Of a stretch of 64,000 nt of DNA, positions 44,473 to 53,306 are shown piece after piece; the first letter of the stretch is position 1; every line of letters starts with the position of its first letter. The stretch is from contig NZ_JABTCG010000004.1 in NCBI RefSeq assembly GCF_014610845.1, forward strand, positions 62,001 through 126,000, given 5' to 3'. The notes below the pieces were generated by a model. The model worked only from the letters and a program-made list of their open reading frames with translations, was not told the DNA's origin and searched no databases. The translations under genes were made by a program, and so were the position numbers. This DNA comes from Maribacter arenosus (GTDB lineage Bacteria; Bacteroidota; Bacteroidia; Flavobacteriales; Flavobacteriaceae).

Positions 44473-45330
44473 TTACGCTTTTAGACTTTCCTCAAGTTTT
44501 GGGATATAAGATCTAGAAACAGGAACAGCACTTCCAGGAGCATTTAGATCTAATTTATACCCTTGTGCATTGCCATTTATTTTTACAATGTGGTTGAGGT
44601 TGACCATATAGGAACGGTGGGTTCTTATGATATTCGCAAACGGATCTAGTTGGGATTCCAGATTTTTTATCGAGATCCTTTTGAGCTTTTTGTCCATGCC
44701 GGCATCGGTCTGCATGAATATTTCGGCATAATTCCGATCGGCCTTGGCGTACAGAAATTGGGATATATCTAAATTGAAATCATCACCTTTTACATCGGTC
44801 ACAATATGGATTTCAGCGTCTTCCGATTTTTTGGCCCGAGGGGATAAGAAACTGGCCCTATTTTGGTTTTTACGGTACAGATGGCTAAAATTCAATGGCA
44901 CCAAAATGGCCACAAAAAGAATACCGACCAAAAAGGTATTCCTTATTTCCTCGATTAAGTACGTCCACGACCAATTATTGGGGTTGTCATAAATAACATC
45001 GCGGATCAAAAACTGTCCAATGCCTACCAACATCAAAAACGAGCTTAAAAACAGAATTTCTTTCAAGACATTCCATTTTTCAACCTGTTGAGGTAAGAGT
45101 TTAAGGCATAGGAACATGATGAAAAACGCAATGACTGTAACCAAGGCATGAACCAAAGAGATAAGAAAATAACTCATTTTGTGCTCTGGTACGTATACAT
45201 TAAATGGCTCAAAGAAATAATTGAAACCAAAAGACATAAGGAATATCAGGAGTAAAAGGGTGTAGAAGGTTTTTCCTTCAAAGTAAAAGGGATAGGGTTG
45301 TGATAGAAATCGTCGTAATTTATCCAACAT
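44473..45330 (-). CDS. Membrane-anchored LytTR-family transcription regulator
   Basis: 285 residues. The N-terminal ~165 residues have four hydrophobic helices (TLLLLIFLMSFGFNYFF and three later ones). A soluble linker follows, and a LytTR DNA-binding domain occupies about 190-285 (FLYAKADRNYAEIF, KRISIKNLESQLDPFANIIRTHRSYMVNL, and PVSRSYIPKLEESL). It has no response-regulator receiver domain, so the signal is presumably sensed in the membrane, unlike two-component LytR. It is 2 bases after the Gfo/Idh gene and before the acyltransferase, so the three form a likely operon. Confidence 0.88.
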   Translation of the reverse strand: MLDKLRRFLSQPYPFYFEGKTFYTLLLLIFLMSFGFNYFFEPFNVYVPEHKMSYFLISLVHALVTVIAFFIMFLCLKLLPQQVEKWNVLKEILFLSSFLMLVGIGQFLIRDVIYDNPNNWSWTYLIEEIRNTFLVGILFVAILVPLNFSHLYRKNQNRASFLSPRAKKSEDAEIHIVTDVKGDDFNLDISQFLYAKADRNYAEIFMQTDAGMDKKLKRISIKNLESQLDPFANIIRTHRSYMVNLNHIVKINGNAQGYKLDLNAPGSAVPVSRSYIPKLEESLKA

Positions 45331-45332
45331 TT

Positions 45333-46529
45333 TTATTCCTGTTCAAAAAAATCATCCCAAACTACGGTTTGTCCCGTTTTCGCAGAATGTTTCGCCGCTT
45401 CCAAAATCCGAACAACGATGAGATTATTATCCATGGCGCCTAGATCGAATGGCATTATGGGATAATCTTCCTTGACCAACTTTGTAAAATAGGCGAATGG
45501 ATCGTGTATACCGTTGGGCAGGGGATCTGCCTTCAATGGTTTTGGGCCATCCTTCTCATTGGTCATGATTTGCATATCCTGACCATTCTCACAGATTACA
45601 TAACCGTGTTTGCCATAGACGGCCATATCTTTTCTGCTGTGTGACCAATTCCAGGAAGCTTGGATCACGACCTGTGTTTTGGGGTAGGTAAGGATTATCG
45701 TTGCATCATCATCAACATTTGGGTAAATGTCAGGTTTGGTTTGTTGGGTAACACAGGTTACCGTTTTGGGGGTTTCCCCTTCCATAATATAAGTTGCGAT
45801 ATTTGCACCATAACAACCAAAATCGGTCAAGGCCCCGCCTCCGTTCAATACAGGGTCGGTCAACCATTCTAAAAATTCTTTGCTACAACCGATTTCCTTG
45901 GGTCCAGGATGCCCTGTATTGAATACGATTTTTCCGATATCCCCAATAGTCTTCCCATCGTCGATCAGCTCAAAGGCCTTGGCATTGCTTCCATACCAGG
46001 ATGTTTCATAATTGGTCATAAGATGTACCTTATGCTTTTTTGCCAGGGCTATCATTTTATGGGCGTGGTCTACATTGACGGCCAATGGTTTTTCAACCAT
46101 GACATGGATACCTTTCGGCACAAAGAATTCCACAACCTCCAAATGCCCATAAATATCATTGAAAGCCATCACGGCCTCTGGTTGCACGATCTTCATCATG
46201 TCTTCCATCGAATTGTGCACCAAATCCATGGAGTATTTATATTGCTTGCTGTGCTTTTCCGCCAAAGCTCGATTAGGCTCTACAATACCCACAATTTCGA
46301 TATCCCTGAACTTTTCCCTTCCCAAAATCCAATGGACATGATCATGTGTTAAACCTATGATCGCTACGCGCAATGGGTCACCCTTGTATTCGTATTCTGG
46401 TGCATTTGAAGTAGTTTCCTTGGTTTCTTCTGTCGCCATAGTATTCTCTTTTTTTTGTTGGGATTCGCAGCGTATCAAAGCAAAACAAATTAGTATAGCG
46501 AAGGGTATTACAGTTTTCGGAGAATGCAT
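45333..46529 (-). CDS. Gfo/Idh/MocA-family oxidoreductase with lipoprotein signal
   Basis: 398 residues. The signal LICFALIRC lipobox suggests a lipid-anchored periplasmic protein. The NAD-binding fold starts at about residue 53 (LRVAIIGLTHDHVHW, not the usual GxGxxG) and continues with the EKPLAV motif (HVMVEKPLAVNVDHA). A C-terminal (alpha/beta) domain follows, with TDFGCYGANIATYIM matching the family. Usual members oxidise or epimerise sugars with bound NAD(P). The altered dinucleotide loop and export signal are unusual; Tat export is not evident. It may use bound cofactor. It starts an operon with LytTR. Confidence 0.78.
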   Translation of the reverse strand: MHSPKTVIPFAILICFALIRCESQQKKENTMATEETKETTSNAPEYEYKGDPLRVAIIGLTHDHVHWILGREKFRDIEIVGIVEPNRALAEKHSKQYKYSMDLVHNSMEDMMKIVQPEAVMAFNDIYGHLEVVEFFVPKGIHVMVEKPLAVNVDHAHKMIALAKKHKVHLMTNYETSWYGSNAKAFELIDDGKTIGDIGKIVFNTGHPGPKEIGCSKEFLEWLTDPVLNGGGALTDFGCYGANIATYIMEGETPKTVTCVTQQTKPDIYPNVDDDATIILTYPKTQVVIQASWNWSHSRKDMAVYGKHGYVICENGQDMQIMTNEKDGPKPLKADPLPNGIHDPFAYFTKLVKEDYPIMPFDLGAMDNNLIVVRILEAAKHSAKTGQTVVWDDFFEQE

Positions 46530-46552
46530 ATTCGTTGAATTAGATGGATACT

Positions 46553-46560
46553 CAAATATA
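46553..46560 (-). promoter_or_regulatory. -7 box upstream of the Gfo/Idh lipoprotein gene
   Basis: The minus strand reads TATATTTG (full match to TAnnTTTG), 24 bases before the ATG. No convincing -33 TTG was found. Confidence 0.4.
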
Positions 46561-46815
46561 AGGAAGTATGTAGTGCCATACTTTTATTAATATAAAATAT
46601 ACAATGTTGGCCATACCAACAAAATGTTCCTTAATAGGGTTAATTCGCATATAAATCGTTCTATGAAAATCGGGGATTTAGTATCTTAGTTGATATAAGT
46701 GGGTTAGTATCGATAACTACATCCCATTGTTATGCCTCGAAAATATAGATTCTGTTTGAAACCATTTATTTATACTTATTATGGATATTTCTAAAAATAA
46801 TTAGAGCTTAAATCA

Positions 46816-47829
46816 ATGAATGGGCAACTAAAATTTATTGTATTAATTTTTATTTTGGCCATAGGAGTGGGCCGCTCACAAACTACACAACACCCATTGA
46901 TACAAGATGTCAAGGGGACCCACCCAACAGACTCCAATCAAATATGGTTGTCACATGAGCATATTTTAGTTGATTTTATAGGAGCAGACAGTATACAACC
47001 TAATAGTTACAACCATGATGCAATTCTTAATGAAGTATTGCCTTTTTTCGAAGAACTCAAAGAATTCAGCGTAGCGTATTTTGTTGATGCTACGCCTAAT
47101 TTCTTGGGAAGGGATGTATTGCTTCTTGAAAAAATCGCCAATATAACAGGTATTAGGATAATCACGAATACGGGACTTTATGGTGCTCGATATAATAAGT
47201 TCATACCTGAATATGTAAAAAAAACAACAGCGGAAGATCTTGCTGAAATGTGGATTAATGAATATCGGAATGGGATAGATAAAACGCCTATTAGACCGGG
47301 CTTTATCAAGATTGGTATTGATAATTCCGATTCCTTGCATCCTATACATCAAAAGTTAGTAAAAGCTGCTGCATTAACTAATTTAAAAACAGGGTTGACC
47401 ATTGCATCACACACCGGAGAAGCTATAGGTTTATGGCCACAATTGAACATTCTTAAAGAAATGGGAGTTTCACCGACATCTTTTATTTGGGTACATGCCC
47501 AAGAGGAAAACAATAATGACAATTATCTTAAAGCAGCGGAAATGGGCTGTTGGATAAGCCTTGATGGTTTAGGCTGGGATCTTGAAAAACATGTTGAAAA
47601 AATAGTATTTGCAAAAAGAAATGGGATTTTAGATAGAATTTTAATTTCGCACGATTCTGGTTGGTATGATCCGCAAAAGGAAAATCAAACTATTAAGCCG
47701 TATACAGCCATTTTCAAGAAACTTTATCCAGAGCTTAAATCACATGGATTCACGGATGATGAATTTAAATTATTGATTTCCGTCAATCCGTCAAAAGCGT
47801 TCTCGATAGTAATCAGTAACAACCCTTGA
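46816..47829 (+). CDS. Phosphotriesterase-family metal-dependent hydrolase, exported
   Basis: 337 residues. A signal peptide (KFIVLIFILAIGVGRSQ) precedes the TIM-barrel start WLSHEHILVDF, where HEH is the first metal pair. The bridging lysine region is GFIKIGIDNSD; further metal ligands are in IASHTGEA, VHAQE and ISHDSGW. This is the motif set of the phosphotriesterase/lactonase group (php/PTE). The natural substrate is more likely a lactone or sugar ester than an organophosphate. Base composition is more A+T-rich than neighbours, which may point to separate acquisition. Single gene. Confidence 0.85.
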   Translation: MNGQLKFIVLIFILAIGVGRSQTTQHPLIQDVKGTHPTDSNQIWLSHEHILVDFIGADSIQPNSYNHDAILNEVLPFFEELKEFSVAYFVDATPNFLGRDVLLLEKIANITGIRIITNTGLYGARYNKFIPEYVKKTTAEDLAEMWINEYRNGIDKTPIRPGFIKIGIDNSDSLHPIHQKLVKAAALTNLKTGLTIASHTGEAIGLWPQLNILKEMGVSPTSFIWVHAQEENNNDNYLKAAEMGCWISLDGLGWDLEKHVEKIVFAKRNGILDRILISHDSGWYDPQKENQTIKPYTAIFKKLYPELKSHGFTDDEFKLLISVNPSKAFSIVISNNP

Positions 47830-48051
47830 TTTAAAATTAACACCAAAATACCGCTTAAAACGAAGTATACATCTGTTGCCGGATTTTAAGACGTGGCATT
47901 CAAAACAAGGCTTACGTATTTTGAACATGTATTCTGAATAGAAGGGCTGGATTTTTATAAAAATATAGGCATTTGCTGATAATACCAAAATCCACTGCAG
48001 GCGCCTTCTTGCCTTAGGCATTATTTACTAAAACGAAAACCCTATGGCCAA

Positions 48052-48165
48052 TTACCGCTTGAATTTCCGTCTGGTACGAACACGGTTCACAAAGTAGATA
48101 ACCACAACAAGCAGCGCCAGTACCGGAAAAACAAGGTCGCTATTTAAGAAGTTCAGTATGTCCAT
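48052..48165 (-). CDS. Tiny membrane protein, 37 residues
   Basis: Reading from the ATG at 48165 gives MDILNFLNSDLVFPVLALLV and continues with VVIYFVNRVRTRRKFKR to a stop at 48052-48054. The layout is a single clean membrane helix with a polar N terminus and an Arg/Lys-rich C-terminal tail, the positive-inside form of a small inner-membrane protein. It lies 43 bases after the enoyl-CoA hydratase gene on the same strand. I know no family with certainty. It is too short for most gene finders. Confidence 0.45.
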   Translation of the reverse strand: MDILNFLNSDLVFPVLALLVVVIYFVNRVRTRRKFKR

Positions 48166-48208
48166 CTCGTTTTTTTTTGATATATAAAACGGAATTGCTT
48201 TGGGATTA

Positions 48209-48976
48209 TTATTTCTTGAACTTGGCCAATGCCTTTTTAGTGAAATCGGATAGTACCAATGTTCCCGTTATCCCAGCACGGTCGGTCAATAGCCCATCCC
48301 AATGGTCTGTGTCTTCCCAGAGTACTTTTTTCCATTTTTGCAGCGCTTCCGGATTATAGGTGGATAGTTGTTGGGAGAAATAATCCAGCTCTTTATCCAT
48401 TTCCTTTCTAGAATCGAAAACCTTGGCGAACAACCCTTTCTCTTTGGCCCAATAAGCATTTTTCCATTCGGTAGGGGATAATGACATTTCTGACAGGGCT
48501 GCGATTCCCATTTTACGTTTTACGGCTGGGGCAATCACCAAAGGGGCAATACCAAGGGTCAATTCAGAAAGACGTACCGAGGCATCGACCGTGGCAAAAA
48601 CATAGTCACAGGCTGCCGCAAGGCCAACGCCGCCCCCAACGGTTTTCCCTTGAACACGGCCTACAATGATTTTTTCACAGGTTCGCATGGCATTGATCAC
48701 ATGGGCAAAGCCACTAAAGAACAACGTACCTTCTTCCAAGTTTTGTATGGCCATCAATTCATCAATGGAAGCGCCACCGCAGAACGCCCGATCGCCTTCC
48801 GATCTCAAAACGATTACCGTAATGTCTTTATTCTCGGAGAGCGTATTGATTTCATTGGTGAGGCGATCCAATAACTCGGCAACGAATGAATTCCCCGCCG
48901 GGTGGCCAAATTCAACGGTGGCCACTTTGTTGTCTATTGTGGTATAAAGGCTACCATTTTCCCTATTCGTGCCCAT
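48209..48976 (-). CDS. Enoyl-CoA hydratase/isomerase family protein
   Basis: 255 residues from the ATG at 48976 (upstream frame overlaps the MATE gene's end and lacks family features). Crotonase-fold segments are visible: FGHPAGNSFVAELLDRL, the oxyanion stretch DRAFCGGASIDEL, and a second glycine-rich GKTVGGGVGLAAACDYVFA. The two glutamates of true hydratases are not clearly both present, so it may be an isomerase or hydrolase of the superfamily. It follows MATE by 22 bases. Confidence 0.85.
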   Translation of the reverse strand: MGTNRENGSLYTTIDNKVATVEFGHPAGNSFVAELLDRLTNEINTLSENKDITVIVLRSEGDRAFCGGASIDELMAIQNLEEGTLFFSGFAHVINAMRTCEKIIVGRVQGKTVGGGVGLAAACDYVFATVDASVRLSELTLGIAPLVIAPAVKRKMGIAALSEMSLSPTEWKNAYWAKEKGLFAKVFDSRKEMDKELDYFSQQLSTYNPEALQKWKKVLWEDTDHWDGLLTDRAGITGTLVLSDFTKKALAKFKK

Positions 48977-48998
48977 AAATTTTGAATTTATCCCAAAA

Positions 48999-50333
48999 TT
49001 AGGTGTTTTGTAATAAGGGACGAAACTTTCTTCTGAACTTCCACACCAGGGCACCACCACGAATGGCCATCCAAACGGTAAGTGCTATCCAAATGCCGTA
49101 TAAGCCCAAGTGTACCGTTTTAGTTAAATACAGGGTAGGTACGAAACCGACAAATGTGGCTACGAGCAATACGTTCCTTAAATACTTCATCTCGCCCAAG
49201 CCTTTGAAAATACCATCAAAAACAAAAGCCATAGTATTCATGGGAAGACCTAAGATCACAATGAAAAAGATGCTATTAAAGGTAGTAAGCACCTCAATTT
49301 CATTTGAGAATATTTGTCCGATAGGCCTGTAGAAAGCGAATCCCACCAGCATCAGAACCAAACTCACCACAGCTCCGTATAGCATTATTTTCTTTGCAAG
49401 TTTCCATAGCCCATCATAATCCTTTGCCCCAAGCAATCTGCCTCCCATTATATTCCCAGCAGCCCCATACCCATCGATAAAAAAGGCCGTAAAAAGCCAT
49501 AGATTTATAGCAATGGTATGTGCGCTGATATATTTATCCCCAAGATCTGCAGCTTCCCTTACGGCCAGGATCAAGGCGACATTCAAGGCGATGGCCCGTA
49601 CAAACAGATTGAGGCTCATCACGACCAACCGACCTAATTCCTTATGCAAGGGCAACTGTATTTTTAAACTGATATCGGTTTTTGAAACCAAGAGGACAAA
49701 GGCCATAATGGCCATGACACCTTGGGCAATCAGACTGGCCCAGGCAGCCCCTTCAAGATACATAGGGTCAATGACCCCTTCAATACCATACACTAAAATG
49801 AAATCCAGCCCTATATTGAGAAAGGCCCCTACAAGGGCTATCAACATGGGATAATACGTGTTTTGCAATCCCCGGAATATGCCCATGACCGCAAAGACGA
49901 ATAACGTTAATGGAAACCCCCAAACACGAATGGAATAATAGGAAATACAATACGCTAGAATTTTGCCGGATGCATTCATCAATGTAAAAATCCCTTCAAC
50001 AACAAAGATGGTCGATAAGAGAATGATAATGCTGAGGAGTATATTCAAAAAAATTGCCTGGGCGGGCAATGTTTTTACCTCGTCCAATTTACCCGCACCC
50101 AAATATTGCGATATAATCGCGGAAATGGCACTGCGGGTTTGCCCTAATATCCAAATCAACATCGATAGAAACGAACCTACAATCCCTGCTGCGGCCAATG
50201 ATTCCATCCCGTCAACAGCTATATTCCCAACAATTGCCGTGTCGGTAATAGAAAGTACGGGTTCGGCAATACCAGCTATGGTTGCCGGAATGGCCAATTT
50301 GTTGATCGTTTTAAAACTTACGGCTGTCTTCAA
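48999..50333 (-). CDS. MATE-family efflux transporter
   Basis: 444 residues, 12 predicted helices in two similar halves. The first half shows AIPATIAGIAEPVLSITDTAIVG and the Q/S/R segment GQTRSAISAIISQYLGAG, as in DinF-like MATE proteins. These use sodium or proton gradients to expel cationic drugs or metabolites. It follows the GNAT gene by 15 bases and precedes the crotonase-fold gene. Confidence 0.9.
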   Translation of the reverse strand: MKTAVSFKTINKLAIPATIAGIAEPVLSITDTAIVGNIAVDGMESLAAAGIVGSFLSMLIWILGQTRSAISAIISQYLGAGKLDEVKTLPAQAIFLNILLSIIILLSTIFVVEGIFTLMNASGKILAYCISYYSIRVWGFPLTLFVFAVMGIFRGLQNTYYPMLIALVGAFLNIGLDFILVYGIEGVIDPMYLEGAAWASLIAQGVMAIMAFVLLVSKTDISLKIQLPLHKELGRLVVMSLNLFVRAIALNVALILAVREAADLGDKYISAHTIAINLWLFTAFFIDGYGAAGNIMGGRLLGAKDYDGLWKLAKKIMLYGAVVSLVLMLVGFAFYRPIGQIFSNEIEVLTTFNSIFFIVILGLPMNTMAFVFDGIFKGLGEMKYLRNVLLVATFVGFVPTLYLTKTVHLGLYGIWIALTVWMAIRGGALVWKFRRKFRPLLQNT

Positions 50334-50348
50334 TTGTACTTTTTGGGA

Positions 50349-50849
50349 TTATAGCACCAGTTCATAACAATGAAAGGGATGTTCACTCTGTTTAGGGAAA
50401 TAAATATCGCCAAGTTTCTGATACCCTCTGGATTCATAAAATTTTTGGTTGCGCTTGTTTTGGCTAAAGGTATCCAGACGAATGGAAATATAGCCATGCT
50501 CCTTGGCAAAGTTCTCGGCAAAATCCATCAGTTTTCGGGCATAGCCCTGCCCTTGATGCTTGGGTAGTACGGATAACCTGTGAACATATATGTTTTGGGA
50601 ATTTGGTGTAAGCCATTGAACAGGAAGGTATTCTTTATCCATAAGGGATGAAACAACCAAGGTGCCGATAATCCGGTTATCTTTTTCAAGTACAAACAAC
50701 TCTGAACGTGCAATATCTTTTTCAAAAATCGTTCTCGACGGATAAAATTGGTTCCATTGATAAATGCCGTTTTTGATCATAAATTCCGCACAATCTCGGG
50801 TAACGCTTAGAATGTCACGAATTTCAGATATCTTTGCATGACGAATCAC
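50349..50849 (-). CDS. GNAT-family N-acetyltransferase
   Basis: About 166 residues from a GTG at 50849 (starting VIRHAKISEIRDI). An ATG at 50945 is in frame but lies past the divergent gene's start and adds non-family sequence. The acetyl-CoA loop is VLPKHQGQGYARKLMDFAENFA (R/Q-x-x-G-x-G/A), and IGTLVVSS precedes it. Substrate unknown. First gene of a likely four-gene minus-strand unit with MATE, enoyl-CoA hydratase and the 37-residue protein. Confidence 0.8.
   Translation of the reverse strand: MIRHAKISEIRDILSVTRDCAEFMIKNGIYQWNQFYPSRTIFEKDIARSELFVLEKDNRIIGTLVVSSLMDKEYLPVQWLTPNSQNIYVHRLSVLPKHQGQGYARKLMDFAENFAKEHGYISIRLDTFSQNKRNQKFYESRGYQKLGDIYFPKQSEHPFHCYELVL
50829..50836 (+). promoter_or_regulatory. 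-7 box for the universal stress protein gene
   Basis: TATCTTTG is a full match to the -7 consensus, 67 bases before the ATG at 50903. It lies inside the 5' end of the divergent GNAT gene. A -33 element is not clear. Confidence 0.4.
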
Positions 50850-50902
50850 GAATAGGATTTGTTTTAATTGTAAATTTAAAGTATTAATCAATATTGACCG
50901 AT

Positions 50903-51700
50903 ATGTTAAAGATTCTTGTCCCCATTGGTATTTCGCCTGACGCAAACGAAACGTTGCAGTATGCAGTGGATTTCGCCTCCGATTTTACGGCTAAGGTTTT
51001 CGTTATGGATGTTTATAATGTAAGCGCGAAGGCAGGAAGTTTGGCCAACATATCCGAAAAACTGGCCAAAAGTGGCAAGGAACGACTTAAAGGCATTATC
51101 GAGAAGATAGATGCCAAAAATGTAGATATCAAAATCGCGACTTATAATGGTGAGTTGGTCGATGGTATAAATACAATAGACAAAGAATTGGGTATTGATT
51201 TGATCATACTTGCACCAAGGAGCAACGATATCCAAGAAGATCTATATCTGGGAAATACTTCAGGCAAAATAATCAAGAGGACCGATATCCCGGCTTTAAT
51301 AGTGCCTAAAGGAACAAAATATAAGCCCTTTAAAAATATCCTTACCGCATTTAAGTCAGGGGTTTTAAAGCGCAAACGTGTTTTAGACCCCTTACTTACG
51401 ATAAAGAAAAAGCATAACGCAAAAGTGAATTTACTTCTTGTAAAAACACCTGGGTATACCGATGATGACCTTAAGATAAACACGGCGTTATTGGATCTTT
51501 GCTCAAAATTGACGATAACAGAAAATCCGACGACCTATCTTGGGGTTATGGAACATTTTCAATCGAAACACCCCGATCTGTTGTGTGTTTTCAGAAGAAA
51601 AAGAGGGTTTTTCGTTAAACTTTGGGAAAGGAACACAATTAGCAAATCGGAATTTTCCGTACCGATTCCGGTATTGGTATTGAGTGTTAAAAAGGATTGA
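50903..51700 (+). CDS. Universal stress protein (UspA) family, double-length
   Basis: 265 residues from the ATG at 50903. First UspA domain starts LKILVPIGISPDANETLQYAVDFA and ends with the nucleotide-binding-like LGNTSGKIIKRTDIPALIVP (G-x-x-S/T-x-x-I-I-x-x-x-x-x-P-V/L-L-V pattern). The second half (FKNILTAFKSGVL on) is a decayed domain without that motif. Cytoplasmic; a tandem UspA protein of the Bacteroidota type. Single gene. Confidence 0.85.
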   Translation: MLKILVPIGISPDANETLQYAVDFASDFTAKVFVMDVYNVSAKAGSLANISEKLAKSGKERLKGIIEKIDAKNVDIKIATYNGELVDGINTIDKELGIDLIILAPRSNDIQEDLYLGNTSGKIIKRTDIPALIVPKGTKYKPFKNILTAFKSGVLKRKRVLDPLLTIKKKHNAKVNLLLVKTPGYTDDDLKINTALLDLCSKLTITENPTTYLGVMEHFQSKHPDLLCVFRRKRGFFVKLWERNTISKSEFSVPIPVLVLSVKKD

Positions 51701-52084
51701 ATTCCCATAAACGCTCCAAGTTAATTTTTTACGTACTAAAATAGTTCCGATATTTTATCTTGTAGGCTTATTTAGTAATGGGGTCCTTTGACGACACATA
51801 CTTGCTAAAAGCACACGCAACCTGTCTACAAAAGCAAAGGAATGGTTAGAGTCCATATTATAGTTTTATAACTATATGTATCTGACATATTCTGATTTTA
51901 GATGGAATGCGTATAGCCCGTATAATGGTTCCTGATGATGGAATCTGCTAAAAAAGGTGACGGAGGCATGAAGGAGGTTTCTATTCTGGCAGAAAAGACG
52001 TGATACTCCTGACCGAATCCTTCATTTTCATTGTACTATTTAGTATTTTTCTACCTCAATTGCTAACCTAAATATGAGTATGCA
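51701..52084. other. Long intergenic region, nothing supported
   Basis: 384 bases between the universal stress gene and glycerate kinase. No coding frame with a plausible start and protein-like composition was found, and no tRNA fold or repeat. The right part (52010-52080) is A+T-rich and probably holds the glxK promoter. Confidence 0.4.
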
Positions 52085-53209
52085 ATGAAATTCGTAATCG
52101 CCCCAGATAAATTTAAAGGTTCGCTTAGCGCATTCGAATTCTGCGATGCGGTCGAAGAAGGATTACGAATGGTCTTTAAGGAGGCAACGATACTCAAAAT
52201 GCCTTTGGCCGATGGTGGCGACGGCACCATGGACGTAGTACAGCACTATATAAATGGCGGTAAGGTATCGGTTATGGTCCACGACCCCCTTTTTCGATCT
52301 ATTCAAGCCTCTTACTTATATTCGGAAAAAACAAAAATCGCTTATATCGAAATGGCGGAGGCCTCAGGGCTTAAATTGCTCAAAGATGAGGAACGCAATT
52401 GCATGAACACCACCTCATTGGGTACGGGAGAGCTAATTGCCGACGCGTTACAGAAAGGCGCTCAGGAAATTATTCTTGGAATCGGTGGAAGTGCTACCAA
52501 TGACGGGGGAATGGGCATGGCGCACGCCTTGGGGTATCGTTTTTTAAATGGGGACAATCAGGAATTGAAACCCGTAGGGAACCATCTTTTGGATGTAAAA
52601 AAAATCGATGCATCAAACCTTCACCCTAAACTTAACGAAGCAAAGTTTAAAGTCGCCTGTGACGTTACCAACCCGTTTTATGGCAAAAATGGTGCGGCCC
52701 ATGTTTATGCGAACCAAAAAGGGGCTTCGGAAGCGGAAATCACCTTGTTAGATCAAGGGTTGCAAAATTTTACCGGGATTATTTTAAAACAATACGGTAT
52801 AGATGTACAGCAAGTATCTGGCGCAGGAGCAGCAGGAGGTATAGGAGGAGGCGCCCATGTTTTCCTAAGAGGGGTTTTGACTTCAGGTATCCATCTAATC
52901 AAAGAGCTGGCGAATTTCGATACGGCGATAGAACGTGCTGATTGGATTATTACGGGCGAAGGGCAGTTGGACGAACAGACACTCGCAGGCAAAACCATTG
53001 ACGGGGTCATCACATCCGCAGTTTCAAAAAATATCCCCGTTGCCGCCTTATGTGGGTCTGTGAATATTTCGATAAAGCAACAACAAGATTTTGGACTTAC
53101 CTATGTTGTCTCTATTGTAAGAGGTGTTTCAAACCTTCAACAAGCCATTCATAAGAGTTACGATAATCTAGTAAATGCAAGCTATAATTTTGCGAATATT
53201 TTAAGGTGA
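52085..53209 (+). CDS. glxK: Glycerate kinase (GlxK/GarK family)
   Basis: 374 residues. Starts KFVIAPDKFKGSLSAFEFCDAVEEG, the family's signature; LADGGDGTMDV and the glycine-rich GIGGSATNDGGMGMAHALGYRF follow, and VSGAGAAGGIGGGAHVFL and TGEGQLDEQTLAGK complete the set. Phosphorylates D-glycerate to 2-phosphoglycerate. Single gene with full length. Confidence 0.93.
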   Translation: MKFVIAPDKFKGSLSAFEFCDAVEEGLRMVFKEATILKMPLADGGDGTMDVVQHYINGGKVSVMVHDPLFRSIQASYLYSEKTKIAYIEMAEASGLKLLKDEERNCMNTTSLGTGELIADALQKGAQEIILGIGGSATNDGGMGMAHALGYRFLNGDNQELKPVGNHLLDVKKIDASNLHPKLNEAKFKVACDVTNPFYGKNGAAHVYANQKGASEAEITLLDQGLQNFTGIILKQYGIDVQQVSGAGAAGGIGGGAHVFLRGVLTSGIHLIKELANFDTAIERADWIITGEGQLDEQTLAGKTIDGVITSAVSKNIPVAALCGSVNISIKQQQDFGLTYVVSIVRGVSNLQQAIHKSYDNLVNASYNFANILR

Positions 53210-53290
53210 GCCATTCTTCAAGGTCGTCACATGATCACAATATTCCTTTTAAACTTCTGTTAAACAAATGTCTACCATTTTAGAATTTTG

Positions 53291-53298
53291 TAGCTTTG
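53291..53298 (+). promoter_or_regulatory. -7 box at the head of the copper operon
   Basis: TAGCTTTG is a full TAnnTTTG match that ends 8 bases before the ATG at 53307. It supports 53307 (or the ATG at 53331) as the real start of the first gene, since an upstream frame (from 53268) would begin before the promoter. The mRNA leader would be very short. Confidence 0.45.
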
Positions 53299-53306
53299 CT
53301 AGACGA

